Source: Apostichopus californicus (taxonomy: Eukaryota > Echinodermata > Holothuroidea > Aspidochirotida > Stichopodidae). From it: 42,996 nt of DNA. Shown piece by piece: positions 11,301-19,970 of the stretch. The stretch's first letter is position 1. Every line of letters starts with the position of its first letter. The notes below the pieces were generated by a model that had not been told where the DNA came from, made no database searches, and saw only the letters and a list, made by a program, of their open reading frames with translations. The translations under genes and the position numbers were made by a program. Where the stretch lies: assembly GCA_020650975.1 (NCBI GenBank), contig JAIPMN010003696.1:816-43811 (forward strand), read 5' to 3'.

Positions 11301-11691
11301 TCAGTGTTAACAATATGAAGTGACTGTCGACTCATATAATATTTACTAAGTTAGACCTAGGCTAAGCCCAAACTACTAACTTACAAAGTGTAGGCCTACT
11401 GTAAGAAACAACGTTATCAGAAAATAACTGAGAGTTCACTGAATGAATCGAGGCATTAGATTTTTAACTACTGTTTGCCTAGTCTATCAGTTAGAACATA
11501 GGCTGATCTCAACTTCCTGAATCCTAGTCTAGGACTATACTGGCAGTACTGTGGACTCTGTGTAGGTGATTGAAGGAATTAACTTTCTTTGGGTGCAATT
11601 GATAGAAAACTTAACTGAAAGGTTGAGATCATGCATCTTAAACATACTCACTTGATTTGTATTTCTCATTTGCTGATTTCTCGCTTGACAT
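2021..11691 (-). CDS. RALBP1: RalA-binding protein 1 (RLIP76) ortholog, 15 coding exons
   Basis: This gene encodes a Ral effector that is also a RhoGAP for Rac1 and Cdc42, acting at the plasma membrane and in endocytosis (family knowledge). I joined 15 exons by GT/AG sites and all phases agree, giving 708 residues; human RALBP1 is 655. Domain order: basic Lys/Ser-rich N-terminus (1-125); RhoGAP at about 130-318 with GIYRISG (arginine finger R175) and NLSIVFSPT (N284); Ral-binding coiled coil from about 340 with LWEVQRI (W372); an acidic insert (about 395-521); a second coiled coil (522-640); and a Lys/Glu/Asp-rich tail. The start has an in-frame TAA at 11722-11724 upstream. The neighbour is a RUSC gene in the opposite direction about 10 kb away. 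Exon joins are inferred from sequence and homology, without transcript data. Confidence 0.93.
2820..2882 (-). CDS. RALBP1: RALBP1 coding exon 14
   Basis: Twenty-one codons in phase 0 encode EEEEELQAILKKLQEDNERL, matching the conserved DEEELQ segment after the Ser-Glu run in RALBP1. The donor is GTAAGG. Confidence 0.92.
3366..3580 (-). CDS. RALBP1: RALBP1 coding exon 13 (second coiled coil)
   Basis: Residues 522-593 contain LTAKQEELKNIRSELQRR and EVARLKAEVEAAK, matching the RALBP1 segment after the Ral-binding domain, and end in a Ser/Asp stretch. The acceptor is tttcaacag. The donor is an unusual GTATCC, chosen because it keeps phase 0 with exon 14. Confidence 0.88.
3829..4083 (-). CDS. RALBP1: RALBP1 coding exon 12 (acidic insert)
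   Basis: Residues 437-521 are extremely Glu-rich, beginning DFKNEDITKEEEKP and ending in runs of E, with an Ala run in between. The DNA is a GAA/GAG-rich tract, seen as cttctt on the plus strand. The acceptor is acttacag and the donor GTAGGG, in phase 1. The exon stays open through 85 codons and its phase fits both neighbours. The vertebrate protein has only a short segment here. Confidence 0.82.
4385..4515. repeat. Dispersed repeat, copy 1 (RALBP1 intron 11)
   Basis: This stretch shares ordered blocks (cttataaaatactac, ctttg-acttgtata, a ttgcaatg block and ggataaattattccctg) with sequence at about 13885-13990 and 14240-14360. The copies are diverged and short, and no family is known to me. 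Confidence 0.5.
4755..4911 (-). CDS. RALBP1: RALBP1 coding exon 11
   Basis: Residues 385-436 start LRKAKSV, finishing the Ral-binding helix, and then become low-complexity Gln/Asp/Ser-rich sequence (PKQQEDDKSDSVD). The acceptor is tttttattcag and the donor GTAATT, in phase 1. The second half has no counterpart I recognise in vertebrate RALBP1. Confidence 0.88.
5583..5639 (-). CDS. RALBP1: RALBP1 coding exon 10 (Ral-binding region, helix 2)
   Basis: Nineteen codons in phase 0 encode EEELWEVQRIVTQMKRK (residues 366-384). This is the most conserved Ral-contact helix of RALBP1, including the Trp (W372) and the following Arg. The donor is GTGAGA. Confidence 0.95.
5937..6018 (-). CDS. RALBP1: RALBP1 coding exon 9 (Ral-binding region, helix 1)
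   Basis: Residues 338-365 read ELEEELQFHESLLNKMHEDL and correspond to the first helix of the Ral-binding coiled coil. The acceptor is tgatgcag and the donor GTACGT, in phase 0. Confidence 0.9.
6324..6383 (-). CDS. RALBP1: RALBP1 coding exon 8
   Basis: A 60-nt exon encodes residues 318-337 (CKKPLQLDSSG, then QVQLPDGV), the linker between the GAP and the Ral-binding region. The acceptor is tttgtttcaaaag and the donor GTAAGT, in phase 2. Confidence 0.85.
6796..6926 (-). CDS. RALBP1: RALBP1 coding exon 7 (RhoGAP end)
   Basis: Residues 275-317 include NKMSIQNLSIVFSPTMRI, with the conserved Asn (N284) that contacts the GTPase site in RhoGAPs, followed by FTNWDIFFG. The exon begins in phase 0 after an aattag acceptor and ends in phase 2 at GTAAGC. 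Confidence 0.94.
7631..7749 (-). CDS. RALBP1: RALBP1 coding exon 6 (RhoGAP)
   Basis: Residues 235-274 encode EEFLGVLNELPTCNYTLL and then SWIIIHLVHVMDY, the middle helices of the GAP fold. The acceptor is tattcacacag and the donor GTAAGT, in phase 0. Confidence 0.94.
8691..8894 (-). CDS. RALBP1: RALBP1 coding exon 5 (RhoGAP arginine finger)
   Basis: Residues 167-234 contain LDTPGIYRISGIKSKI, with R175 as the catalytic arginine finger, and LLKQYLRELPESVLT, both hallmarks of RhoGAP. The acceptor is aataactgtgcag and the donor GTAATT, in phase 1. The catalytic residue is intact, so the GAP should be active. Confidence 0.96.
9171..9293 (-). CDS. RALBP1: RALBP1 coding exon 4 (start of RhoGAP)
   Basis: Residues 126-166 read PIFGVELEDAV, then DGIELPLIIRECIDHVE, the first helices of a RhoGAP domain. 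The acceptor is tttttcttag and the donor GTAAGT, in phase 1. Confidence 0.93.
9591..9784 (-). CDS. RALBP1: RALBP1 coding exon 3
   Basis: Residues 61-125 are strongly basic (KKKRKLFAF, KKKSKNKDE) and end SVAQLQKRL. The acceptor is tttacttcag and the donor GTGAGT, in phase 1. The basic block resembles the polybasic region that precedes the GAP domain in the family and could serve in membrane or nuclear targeting (inference). Confidence 0.85.
9970..10039 (-). ncRNA. tRNA-Thr(AGU)-like pseudogene or SINE head
   Basis: On the minus strand an A-box-like TAGCTTCATTGGTA (10018-10031) is followed by a four-pair stem AGGA/TCCT. That stem encloses a seven-base loop CTAGTAA (anticodon AGT), and a B-box GGTTCATATCC follows at 9977-9987. 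The spacing fits a tRNA. The 3' acceptor strand does not pair with the 5' GGGCTAC, so this is a degenerate tRNA or the head of a tRNA-derived SINE rather than a working gene. It lies in RALBP1 intron 2. Confidence 0.55.
10132..10896. mobile_element. Long fold-back element in RALBP1 intron 2
   Basis: The arm at 10132-10362 and the arm at 10625-10896 are inverted copies of each other. Both contain ttctccgtccgtagaattgg and ctaattag next to a cgtcaacagg block, on opposite strands. They are separated by about 260 bp of unrelated AT-rich DNA, and both outer ends run into a TA-repeat. No transposase ORF is present, so it looks like a non-autonomous fold-back or MITE-type element. A 37-bp insertion in the right arm (10635-10677) is bracketed by GTCCAA. 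Confidence 0.8.
11141..11282 (-). CDS. RALBP1: RALBP1 coding exon 2
   Basis: A tttacctgcag acceptor precedes this exon, which encodes residues 14-60, a Ser/Lys-rich segment ending SLSDDEDER. The donor is the weaker GTACTG, in phase 2. RALBP1 proteins begin with a similar charged, probably disordered stretch, so homology here is only moderate. Frame continuity with exons 1 and 3 supports it. Confidence 0.8.
11652..11691 (-). CDS. RALBP1: RALBP1 coding exon 1
   Basis: This 40-nt coding start begins MSSEKSANEKYKS and ends in phase 1 at a strong GTGAGT donor. An in-frame stop lies 33 nt upstream, so this is the first possible in-frame Met. A four-codon upstream ORF (ATG at 11714, TGA ending at 11700) lies 8 nt before the start. 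Confidence 0.85.
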
Positions 11692-12100
11692 CTTGATCGT
11701 CAGTGCTGCGACATTGACTAATTACCGTCTGACAAGGCTTTCAGTTCATTACTAATATTATTACTAATACTAACGTTAGGCGACAGTACGTAATGCATAT
11801 CATGTTAAAAGCCTAACGTTCGAGTTCGTGAAGCGAATAGGCTGGCCTAAAGTTTCGGCAATTTTACTTTCAATCAAGGATAGAGATCTGGTCACATCAT
11901 TACAATAATAAAAGCTGTTTATTTTTATTTCGTGCGCCGCGGGATATTACTGTATACATACATGCACTGTCCATGTTTGTTGTATTCGTGAGAACAGCAG
12001 CCGCCGGTATAATGCAATTGCATTGTCTTTGGTATTTAATTACAAGGAAAGACAGTCCAAGGCGGGTAGTATGTGATTGCTAGTCACAATAGCATTTTCA
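11692..12100 (-). promoter_or_regulatory. RALBP1 5' UTR and promoter region
   Basis: The DNA directly upstream of the RALBP1 start is richer in CpG than the surroundings (for example cgtgcgccgcggg near 11930). It contains a perfect 10-bp inverted repeat, aacgttaggc at 11772-11781 and gcctaacgtt at 11811-11820. No TATA box at a convincing distance was seen. The transcription start is unknown; the assignment rests on position and composition. Confidence 0.45.
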
Positions 12101-12898
12101 ACAAAGTACAATAAGTTTAATGTCAAACAGTTTGGTTATCGGGATGTGATAACGGTCCAAGTATTATGTTCGGGTTTTTGTCAGTCTGAGTTACCGGTCT
12201 GAGTTTTTTTCTGCTCGGAATGTTTACATTAAATCACATATCAAGACAAAGGCAAAGTTAAAAATTACATGTGTTTGGTCTCACTGGCAGGCGTAGCCTA
12301 AATCAGTAACTTGGTACTACCGTTGGTTTTCTCTGATTGGACCTCGAATGACTGTACATTACCGGTAGGTTCTCTACTTTTGCAGTGTTTCCTTCTTCCC
12401 TTCATCTACCTTGTTAGAACGAGGTGCAAAATTAGGTTTAGGTCTAGCCTAGCATGTTTATTCTATTAGCTAGGTGCAGTACCATGATAACTAGCCTCCT
12501 GTTACTAAAATACTAGCCTATGCCTACTGTATGGGTCCAATGTAATTCAGGACACTCTTAGTTATGTACTACAGTCTTTTGAGCTATAGGCCTGGCTGTA
12601 AGCTAGAAGTAGAATGGAGATTCATTGCTACCAAAATGCTTGGCTTGATAAATGTTACTCCTCAGTAAGCCCTGTACAATGTAACACTGTTTAGAAATTG
12701 CCTTTCAAGATGTTGGGACTTTTCTTTTTACAAATTTTATTAAATCAAATTAATCAAAGGTCTATGTAAAGTTGTGATACATGCCAAACATAGTAATTAC
12801 ATCAAATACAGTACTACTTTTAATTTAAAATTTAGGTCTACTTTTCTCTTCTCTCACCTGTCGCCAATCTACATTATAAGACTAGTTTCCATGTTTAT

Positions 12899-13271
12899 CC
12901 TTAAAGACATTGAAGACTCGCCCCAAACCGCGTGCCACACTCTCAAAAAGTTAACTTTCCGTTGCTTGCAAGTGAAGGTTTTTTTTCTTGCCGCTAAAAA
13001 ATGCAGACAGTAATGAAATGTGATACCTTGTTATCTTTATTTGGACCTGAGATGCCCGTCGCTGCTATGCCCACTGTGTTGTGGGTATTGACCATGGCTG
13101 TATGTATTGACTGTACACTAGTGTCTAATTACCGACGGTAGCAAGCTGTGTGTGTATTTTCTGGGATCGATGGTGGTGTCTAACACTTCTGTTACACCTC
13201 ATTCGAAACTAGGTCAGATTACCGGCATGAGACGTTTCTTTGTGCGCGAGTCTTCACACCCTTTAAAATAT
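12899..13271. mobile_element. TTAA-flanked MITE, copy A
   Basis: The element is bounded by TTAA on both sides and has imperfect terminal inverted repeats: left AGacattGAAGACTCGC, right GCGAGTCTTCacaccCT. It has no coding capacity. Its interior, including gcagacagtaatgaaa and aattaccgacggtagcaag, matches copy B. The TTAA target duplication is typical of piggyBac-type elements (family knowledge); assignment to that group is inference. Confidence 0.75.
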
Positions 13272-13884
13272 TTCCTCTTGTGAATGCTCCTCACCTGCCA
13301 TATGTTTGCAATGGCATTGGTTTCAAGTTACTTTCCATTTTGCTTTGTAAGTTGGTCAAGTAAATATCGTTTGTTCTACAGTAAATACCATGCTGGACCA
13401 CAATGGACAAAGGCTTCATAATTTACCTTAGTAGCTTGCCTAGTACTGTTAACAAAATGCATACAACAAGTTATATAGTAGGCCTCCTTTCAAATGCACG
13501 TCATTATTAAAAATGAATAATAAATCATTGCAATGCAGTCTTCCAACAGTGGTAGCTGCCAGGCTATGATTTATGACTTGATTAATCCAATGTTTTCCTA
13601 TTAAGGTTTGTGTTGTAATATGAGGAACTTGACCTACTGTATTACAGTGAAGAATTGGATGCTCAAATTTTGCGTAGCAGTATCGAAGGCTCTAATGTTC
13701 AAAGGTCTTTAACATTAACTTTGTCAAGCTTTTAAGTTCATCCTTTTCAGTGAATGATTTGCTTGACCTCATACCGTATTCAGTACATATGCAACTTTTT
13801 ATCACATCATTTAGCCGTCTAAGATTGGGTAGCACTTTTTAGGCCTCAAATGTTTGTCTCTTAAAATAATTTGGATTCTGCAGG

Positions 13885-13990
13885 TGTTGAAAAATACTAA
13901 GCATCTTTGCACTTCCCTTGCCCCCCCCCCTCCCCAATTTTGCATACAGAAGTATTTTGTGATGCAATGCTGGATAAATTATTCCCTGGT
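13885..13990. repeat. Dispersed repeat, copy 2
   Basis: It shares catctttgcactt and the gcaatg-ggataaattattccctgg block with the copy near 4.4 kb. A poly-C run at about 13921-13930 interrupts it. Confidence 0.45.
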
Positions 13991-14239
13991 ATGTGCTGTA
14001 AATATTCACTTTTTGGATATGACATGTGCTGTACTACATTGCATACATGTGTACAGTATTGAACTGTACATGGAAATCCCCTTAACACAGTCTACAGTAG
14101 ATACAATTTCATATGTCTGTTGGATTTCCTAATAATTGCCTGTTTGCTGTCACAAGATTGCGTGTATTGTATCTTATGTTAACAATTTGTTAAGTTTAGT
14201 ATACATATAGTATACAATTTTTGAAGTATATGAACATTG

Positions 14240-14360
14240 TCTCTTATAAAATACTACAGTATGGTTCCTGTGTATGAAAGCTACTATGCGTCTTTGCACT
14301 TGTATATGCAACTTGCCCATTTTGCAAGGCATTTTGCAATGTGATACTGAATCAGTTAAT
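14240..14360. repeat. Dispersed repeat, copy 3
   Basis: It shares cttataaaatactac, cgtctttgcacttgtat and gcaatgtgatac with the copy near 4.4 kb, in the same order and on the same strand. Confidence 0.45.
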
Positions 14361-14387
14361 CACTGTACAGACTGTATAGTACTTTGT

Positions 14388-14907
14388 ACTGTACAGTAGA
14401 GTTTAGGCTATACAATACACTCACAGGTACAATACTGCAATAAAATATGTTATACATTTAAAGGCATTGAAGACTCGCCCCAAATCGCGTGCGACCATCT
14501 GAAAAAGTTAACTTTCCGTTGCTTGCAAGTGATGTTTTGTTCGTGTCGCTACAAAATGCAGACAGTAATGAAACGTGATACCTTGTTATCTTTAGCTGGA
14601 CCTGAGATGTCCATCGCTCTATTGTTTGTACACTGTGCTGTGNNNNNNNNNNACTGTACAGTAGAGTTTAGGCTATACAATACACTCACAGGTACAATAC
14701 TGCAATAAAATATGTTATACATTTAAAGGCATTGAAGACTCGCCCCAAATCGCGTGCGACCATCTGAAAAAGTTAACTTTCCGTTGCTTGCAAGTGACGT
14801 TTTGTTCGTGTCGCTACAAAATGCAGACAGTAATGAAACGTGATACCTTGTTATCTTTAGCTGGACCTGAGATGTCCATCGCTCTATTGTTTGTACACTG
14901 TGCTGTG
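14388..14907. repeat. 255-bp direct duplication across the N gap
   Basis: The sequence from actgtacagtagagttta to the tgctgtg block occurs on both sides of the gap at an offset of 265. It includes the first half of MITE copy B. Because both copies abut the Ns it is best read as an assembly artefact, not biology. Confidence 0.88.
14643..14652. other. Assembly gap (10 N)
   Basis: Ten Ns separate two near-identical 255-bp stretches, 14388-14642 and 14653-14907. One difference was seen by eye, gtgatg versus gtgacg in the Ns' flanks. The gap is thus probably an unmerged contig overlap and not missing DNA. Confidence 0.9.
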
Positions 14908-15088
14908 GGTATTGACCGCAGCTGTATGTACTGACTGTACACTAGTGTCTAATTACCGACGGTAGCAAGTTGTGTGTATTTTCTGGGATGGTGGTGTCTA
15001 ACACTTCTGTTACACCTCATTCGAAACTAGGTCAGATTACCGGCATTAGACGTTTCTTTTTGCGCGAGTCTTCACAACCTTTAAACAG
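14721..15088. mobile_element. TTAA-flanked MITE, copy B
   Basis: This is a second copy of the element at 12.9 kb, with TTAA at each end and terminal inverted repeats AGGcattGAAGACTCGC and GCGAGTCTTCacaaCCT. It is complete and less diverged at the ends than copy A. The first part of it (to 14907) is repeated on the other side of the N gap. Confidence 0.75.
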
Positions 15089-15671
15089 TACATGTACAGT
15101 ATTGAATAGTACACTGTATGACACTCACAATACTGTCTGCTGTAGGCGTAGCTTTGAGCCTCAATAGTAAAATATAGTAGTGGTAGAACCAAGTGCATAC
15201 TGCACATAAAATCAGTACCCAGCAATTATGTCAAAATAAATAACCTCTCCGGCTGTTAAAAATCTCTTTGAAACTGATCAGATTGGATACACAATGTTGC
15301 TATATAGAGCTAATAATTCTGGCTAGTACTGTAAACAACTTTCTTTTAGAGAGTATAAAATTAATGCAGAATTGCTGGGTAAGTTGAAAAATGTCCAGAA
15401 TAAGAAGCAAATTTCATAAACTTTCTGGTTTTGAAACATTTCATTATTTGCCATTATATTCAAAAGAGTGGATCATGTGAATTTGTCATTTTGAAGTTTA
15501 CAAAGCAACTTTGTCTTTCAAAGTATTTTGGTACTATTTAATATTATGCTTCATTTTGATTCACATTATAATACCAATGGTACATGGATGTTGTTTCGTA
15601 TCAGTTTAGCTACAGTACCCATTGGTGATGACTGGTGCTACTCTACTTATAACAAGGAAGCTCTTCAGTAA

Positions 15672-15900
15672 ATTTTTTTTTTTTTTTTTAATTATGTGAT
15701 GTCAACTTTATTTTATTCCCGAATAGGTAACTGTATACAGGGTGCATCGAAAATATTAATAGTGTACATGAAAATGTTAAAACAGACAAAGGAAAGTAAA
15801 ACACATGTATACAAAATGACAAAGTTCTAAATCATCAGAACGGTAGTATCTGTTCGCGAAACAAAAAAAACACCTCATGGTTAAAACGAAAAATCCATGT
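15672..15900 (-). mobile_element. Poly(A)-tailed retroposon 3' end
   Basis: Read on the minus strand, a GGGAATAAAATAAAG signal is followed after about 20 bases by a poly(A) run of about 17 (T-run on plus near 15671-15688). This is the signature of a reverse-transcribed, polyadenylated RNA. How far the insert reaches is unclear; roughly 200 bp is my guess. No ORF remains. Confidence 0.5.
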
Positions 15901-18300
15901 TAAAGGGGATGATTGTTTTTTGCAAATTTAATGCATTGTATGTAACCATGCATGTAGGCTATAGTAGGTAGTTTACATGGTTTGTATTAAAACAGTACAC
16001 AGTTTTATCTTTCCAACTACACATACATGTGTGGTACTTGTTGTAAACAATGTTAGGTCAAGTGATAAAGTGTGTATGTATGTTTAAAAACGTACGCCTT
16101 GCTGTGCAGTAGGCCTATACCTAGTAGAATAACAGTGAGGAGGAGAGTAATGTTTTACAATTGATCAATGGAGTTTGTGTCAGATGCATGAATTTCCCAT
16201 GATTTCATAGTTAGCTTTTCTTATTCACAGATTGAAATGCATATCACTTTTCAATGAATTCACTTTTCAATGAATATAAAATTGACTTTGTAAACTATGC
16301 ACTAAGTTATATGGTATATATACAGTGCAGTAGGAGAAGTCCTTGCTAATCCTACTGCCTTCATCATTTAACTTTGTGCCTGCATGCAAGTTGAATTATT
16401 TCGAAACAGCTTGTTATTAATCTGATAGGTAAGGAAGGCATACTTCATGCTGGTTGGTTGATGTGTACATATTAGTGACATCTAGCCAAAATCCTAGCTT
16501 CTGTTGCTACAATAGCTCTGGCAAGATTACGATCTTGTTCTGATGTGAACAGTTTCAAACAAGGTAAATGTGAAAAGGTTTAAGATGGAGACATGGTAAC
16601 GCTGCTTTAAATACAAAATACACTCATGAATTTAATAAAGCAATAATAAAAAGAAACGTTGAGCCCCATCCCAATCTTTTGCTCCCTCTTCAGTGACCCT
16701 ATTGTACCTAAAGGCTATATCATGCACAAGTCAGGGGGAGGGGGGGGGGGCAGAGGGCTACACAAAACATGAACAGAAAATTATTCTCTAATCTAACTAT
16801 ATCTGTCAGCATGTATAATGCATCATCTCAGCAGTTTCACTGGATCCTTGTTCCAAGGAGGATGTGACTTCATTTCTGCATTAAGTTACAGGATCTATCA
16901 TCCATGACAAAGGTTTATTTTGAACCTTGGCATTCATTTACATTCCAGATGACTCACACACATTCACTGCTGTCTCAGTCCTATACCGTAAACTGGCTAC
17001 AAATTTCATATCACGATATTGGGAATGCTACATGATTGTGCAATTGTTAAGGAAATTTTAGTCATTATGAAGAAAAACAAACCTTTTCTGATAAATCTCA
17101 ATTTCGGGTTCAAGTTTCCATTTAATGAAGGAAATTATTGTGATATGATGTGCATCTTTGACTGCAGCTTGAAACTATCCTATGTAATGAAGTGTGATGT
17201 ACTTAAACAATGATGTTTTGAGAAATGTTCTGCAGATCCTTGCTTGAGAAAGGAAGAGAAAATATTACTCGAAAAGAGGTAGCTGAAGCTAGAATGATTC
17301 ATTGATTATGGCCAAGTTAGATGGATATTAATATATTGATTAAACATGTTTTTTGCTTAACCTTGAATATTGAATATTTTTTGTTACATCTAGTGAACAA
17401 TACACAACAGTATGTGTGAACGACAACAGGAGGAATTTATTAATGCTTTCAAAATTCGAAGTGAAAATATTCAAACACATTTTACATATTATACAGTAAA
17501 ATGCATGTAATTTACTTCACTCCTCTCTTATCTGTCTCTATTCTATATTGGCAATAAAATCTTTCCACAATTGGTAACATTTAAGCATTGTGCACCTGAC
17601 CCCCTCCCCAATCCCTCCTCCCCCCTCCAATCAATCTACTTCAGGGGTCAATATCCACTTCCGCTCCCTTTTAAATCAACTTTTGTTGGCTAGGTGTAGA
17701 TCTGAGTGCATACAGTATGTAGAATAGGGACAGGTAAGTGCCGTTGTTCATAAGTACCCAAACCAGCAAGTTTTGGTGAGTATGAAATAAAAGCAATTTA
17801 CTTTTTTCCCCTTCATTTCCACCTGTCTTTCCCCTACTTTATTTATGAATACCACATTTATAACCGTAAAGATTTAACCACCGCACATCACCCCCACCCC
17901 CCTCCCCCCCCCCCATTGACCCTTTCAGGTCATTACCTCCCTTCCTCTCCATTTCTAAATCTATAACTATAAATTTCCAGTGAACCCCAACAGTATTATA
18001 ACCTAAAATATTGGATTTTGCTAAAAACCAATCAAACATAAATTCATATTATAAATATACTGTGCTTGTACAAATTGTTATTACTCATCCAAAGGTGATG
18101 AATTCATGTAGCATATATTTATGTCTACCATTTCCTCAACAAGTTCTCATAGATCTATGTGAAACTGACATTCATAACAAAACTTAAGGTCTTTCTCTGC
18201 TTGTTATTGTTGTTTTTTAATCTTTCATTAAATCTTGTCTGTGAATATCTTCTACCCCCTCATCAGCTTTGACTCATAAATCTCGTTCTACCCCACCTAT
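15900..18300. other. Intergenic, no gene seen
   Basis: This AT-rich DNA has poly-G and poly-C tracts (about 16735-16750 and 17898-17914) and a short direct repeat of cacttttcaatgaat at about 16245-16273. No splice-bounded ORF or RNA gene was recognised. Confidence 0.5.
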
Positions 18301-18620
18301 AAGCCTGATGACTTACCGTGCATTTATTCAGCTAAGGAAGCGCTGATCAACGGCAGCCTTCCTGATCATGCGCGTAGGACTCTCATTGGGATGGACAATC
18401 TAATTATGTATGCTCACACAGCTACTTCCCGACGTCAACGGCTGCTTTCGGAAACTCAACGGCAGACATCTTGGTTGTCAGCTGGGGAGGAATTTTAGTT
18501 ATGTTTGTCACGCACTGTACCTGTAGGTACTATTGCAACACACTTTACCGTAACTGAGATTTGTTTAATTTAACTCCGGGTGGACGTTTCTAAAAGGGAA
18601 AGATATTCCATCCATCTTTT
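18300..18620 (+). promoter_or_regulatory. Candidate promoter / 5' UTR exon of the RUSC gene
   Basis: This stretch is richer in CpG and G+C than the flanking kilobases and contains a CRE-like GACGTCA near 18430. It also repeats caacggcag/caacggctg three times. The RUSC coding start at 21665 sits inside an exon that begins with an acceptor, so a non-coding exon must lie upstream, and this is the best place I see. A GTAAGG-like donor near 18699 could close that exon. The evidence is weak. Confidence 0.3.
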
Positions 18621-19359
18621 AAAGAATAGGAAAATCTAAATCACAGACATGGAGTAGAAGATTGATTTTTTTCTTCTTTGGAACATCGAGTGGTCGTTGT
18701 AAGGAAGAACTGTGTCAAAAATTGTGTAAGGAAACTGAGTGTTTCTGGTGTGGATCTTATGACCAATATCTTGTACAGTGATTTGGTCACAGTAATGGCA
18801 TTACCTTCGTGGCAGGTATCAGTACTATTGTGTTTCTCGAGTGATGTGAGTTATATAATAAGCTATCTTGTATTCTTTGTGTCAAAACTCTATAAGCCAT
18901 TATTTATTTGAATATTAGTTTAACAATACGTACAGTATGGTAAAGTAGTTAATATCGCCATCTTGCTTAGGATGTCAAAGCATCTTAACTTGCCTGACTT
19001 TCTCTTCTTCTTCTTCTTTTTTTTGTATTAAAACAGCTTGTTTACAATTATTATTATGCACATCCATAAGAACAGACTATTTTGGGGGGGTTGGTTTCTT
19101 ACTTGGTTGGGTAAAGTTCTGTTTTCTGAGGTAAGACAGTGAACTGCAGACATTTGTTTCTGCACACAGAAAATATGCCAAAAATGATTTCCTTTCTGAA
19201 ATAAACACTTTGAAATATGCTCAGATGTAATGGTCCTATATCTATATCAGAACCACTGACAGTAAAGCAGTTTGGGATTGTTACAACTTACAAGGATAAA
19301 ATTAATTCTCAAAATGATATAACTGAAAGAAATATTACTTTGCACTCAAATTGACAGTT

Positions 19360-19970
19360 TTTCTCCATCTTCATCTTTTTATGTGTTTTTACTACCAACT
19401 TGAAAAACCTCACCAGCAAACAAGTTTCCAAAATTTCAACTTTAAATTAAGTATTAATAAAATTGTTTGAATTATAAAAAAAAAACATTTTATAATCTAA
19501 ATATCCCCATAAAAATTTCCATACATATAAGTGTCAGTTTCTAGATGTGTTTATTTATTTTCTATATATTTCTTCAAGATTGCCAAAAGTGAACTTGTAG
19601 CTAACCAGTGTAACGCCAAAGATGGACAGCTACTAAAAATGTTGTTTTATTTTCTTTCTTCTTCTTCCTCTTCTTCTTCTTTTTATGTGTTTTTAATAAC
19701 AAATTGAAAATCCTCACCAGCAAACAAGTTTCCAAAATGTCAACTTCAAATAAGTATTAAAAAAATTGTTTGAAGTATTAAAAAAATGATTATTTATAAT
19801 CTAAGGATCCCCATAAAAAGTTCCATACATATAGTGTCAGTTTCTAGATGTGTTTATTTATTTTCTATATTTTTCTTCTTGCCAAAAGGTACTTGAAGCT
19901 AACCAGTGTAATGTCAAAGACGTACAGCTACTACAAATGTTGTTTTTATTTTCTTTCTTCTTCTTTTTCA
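19360..19970 (+). repeat. 304-bp tandem duplication
   Basis: Two diverged copies lie head to tail at an offset of about 304. Both carry cctcaccagcaaacaagttt, tagatgtgtttatttatttt and gctaaccagtgtaa, and each is followed by a cttctt-rich pyrimidine run. Small indels separate them. No coding potential is seen. Confidence 0.8.

Noticed and set aside
14523-15167. Open frames in and around the N gap
   Set aside because: They lie in the MITE and the artefactual duplication; one even runs through the Ns.
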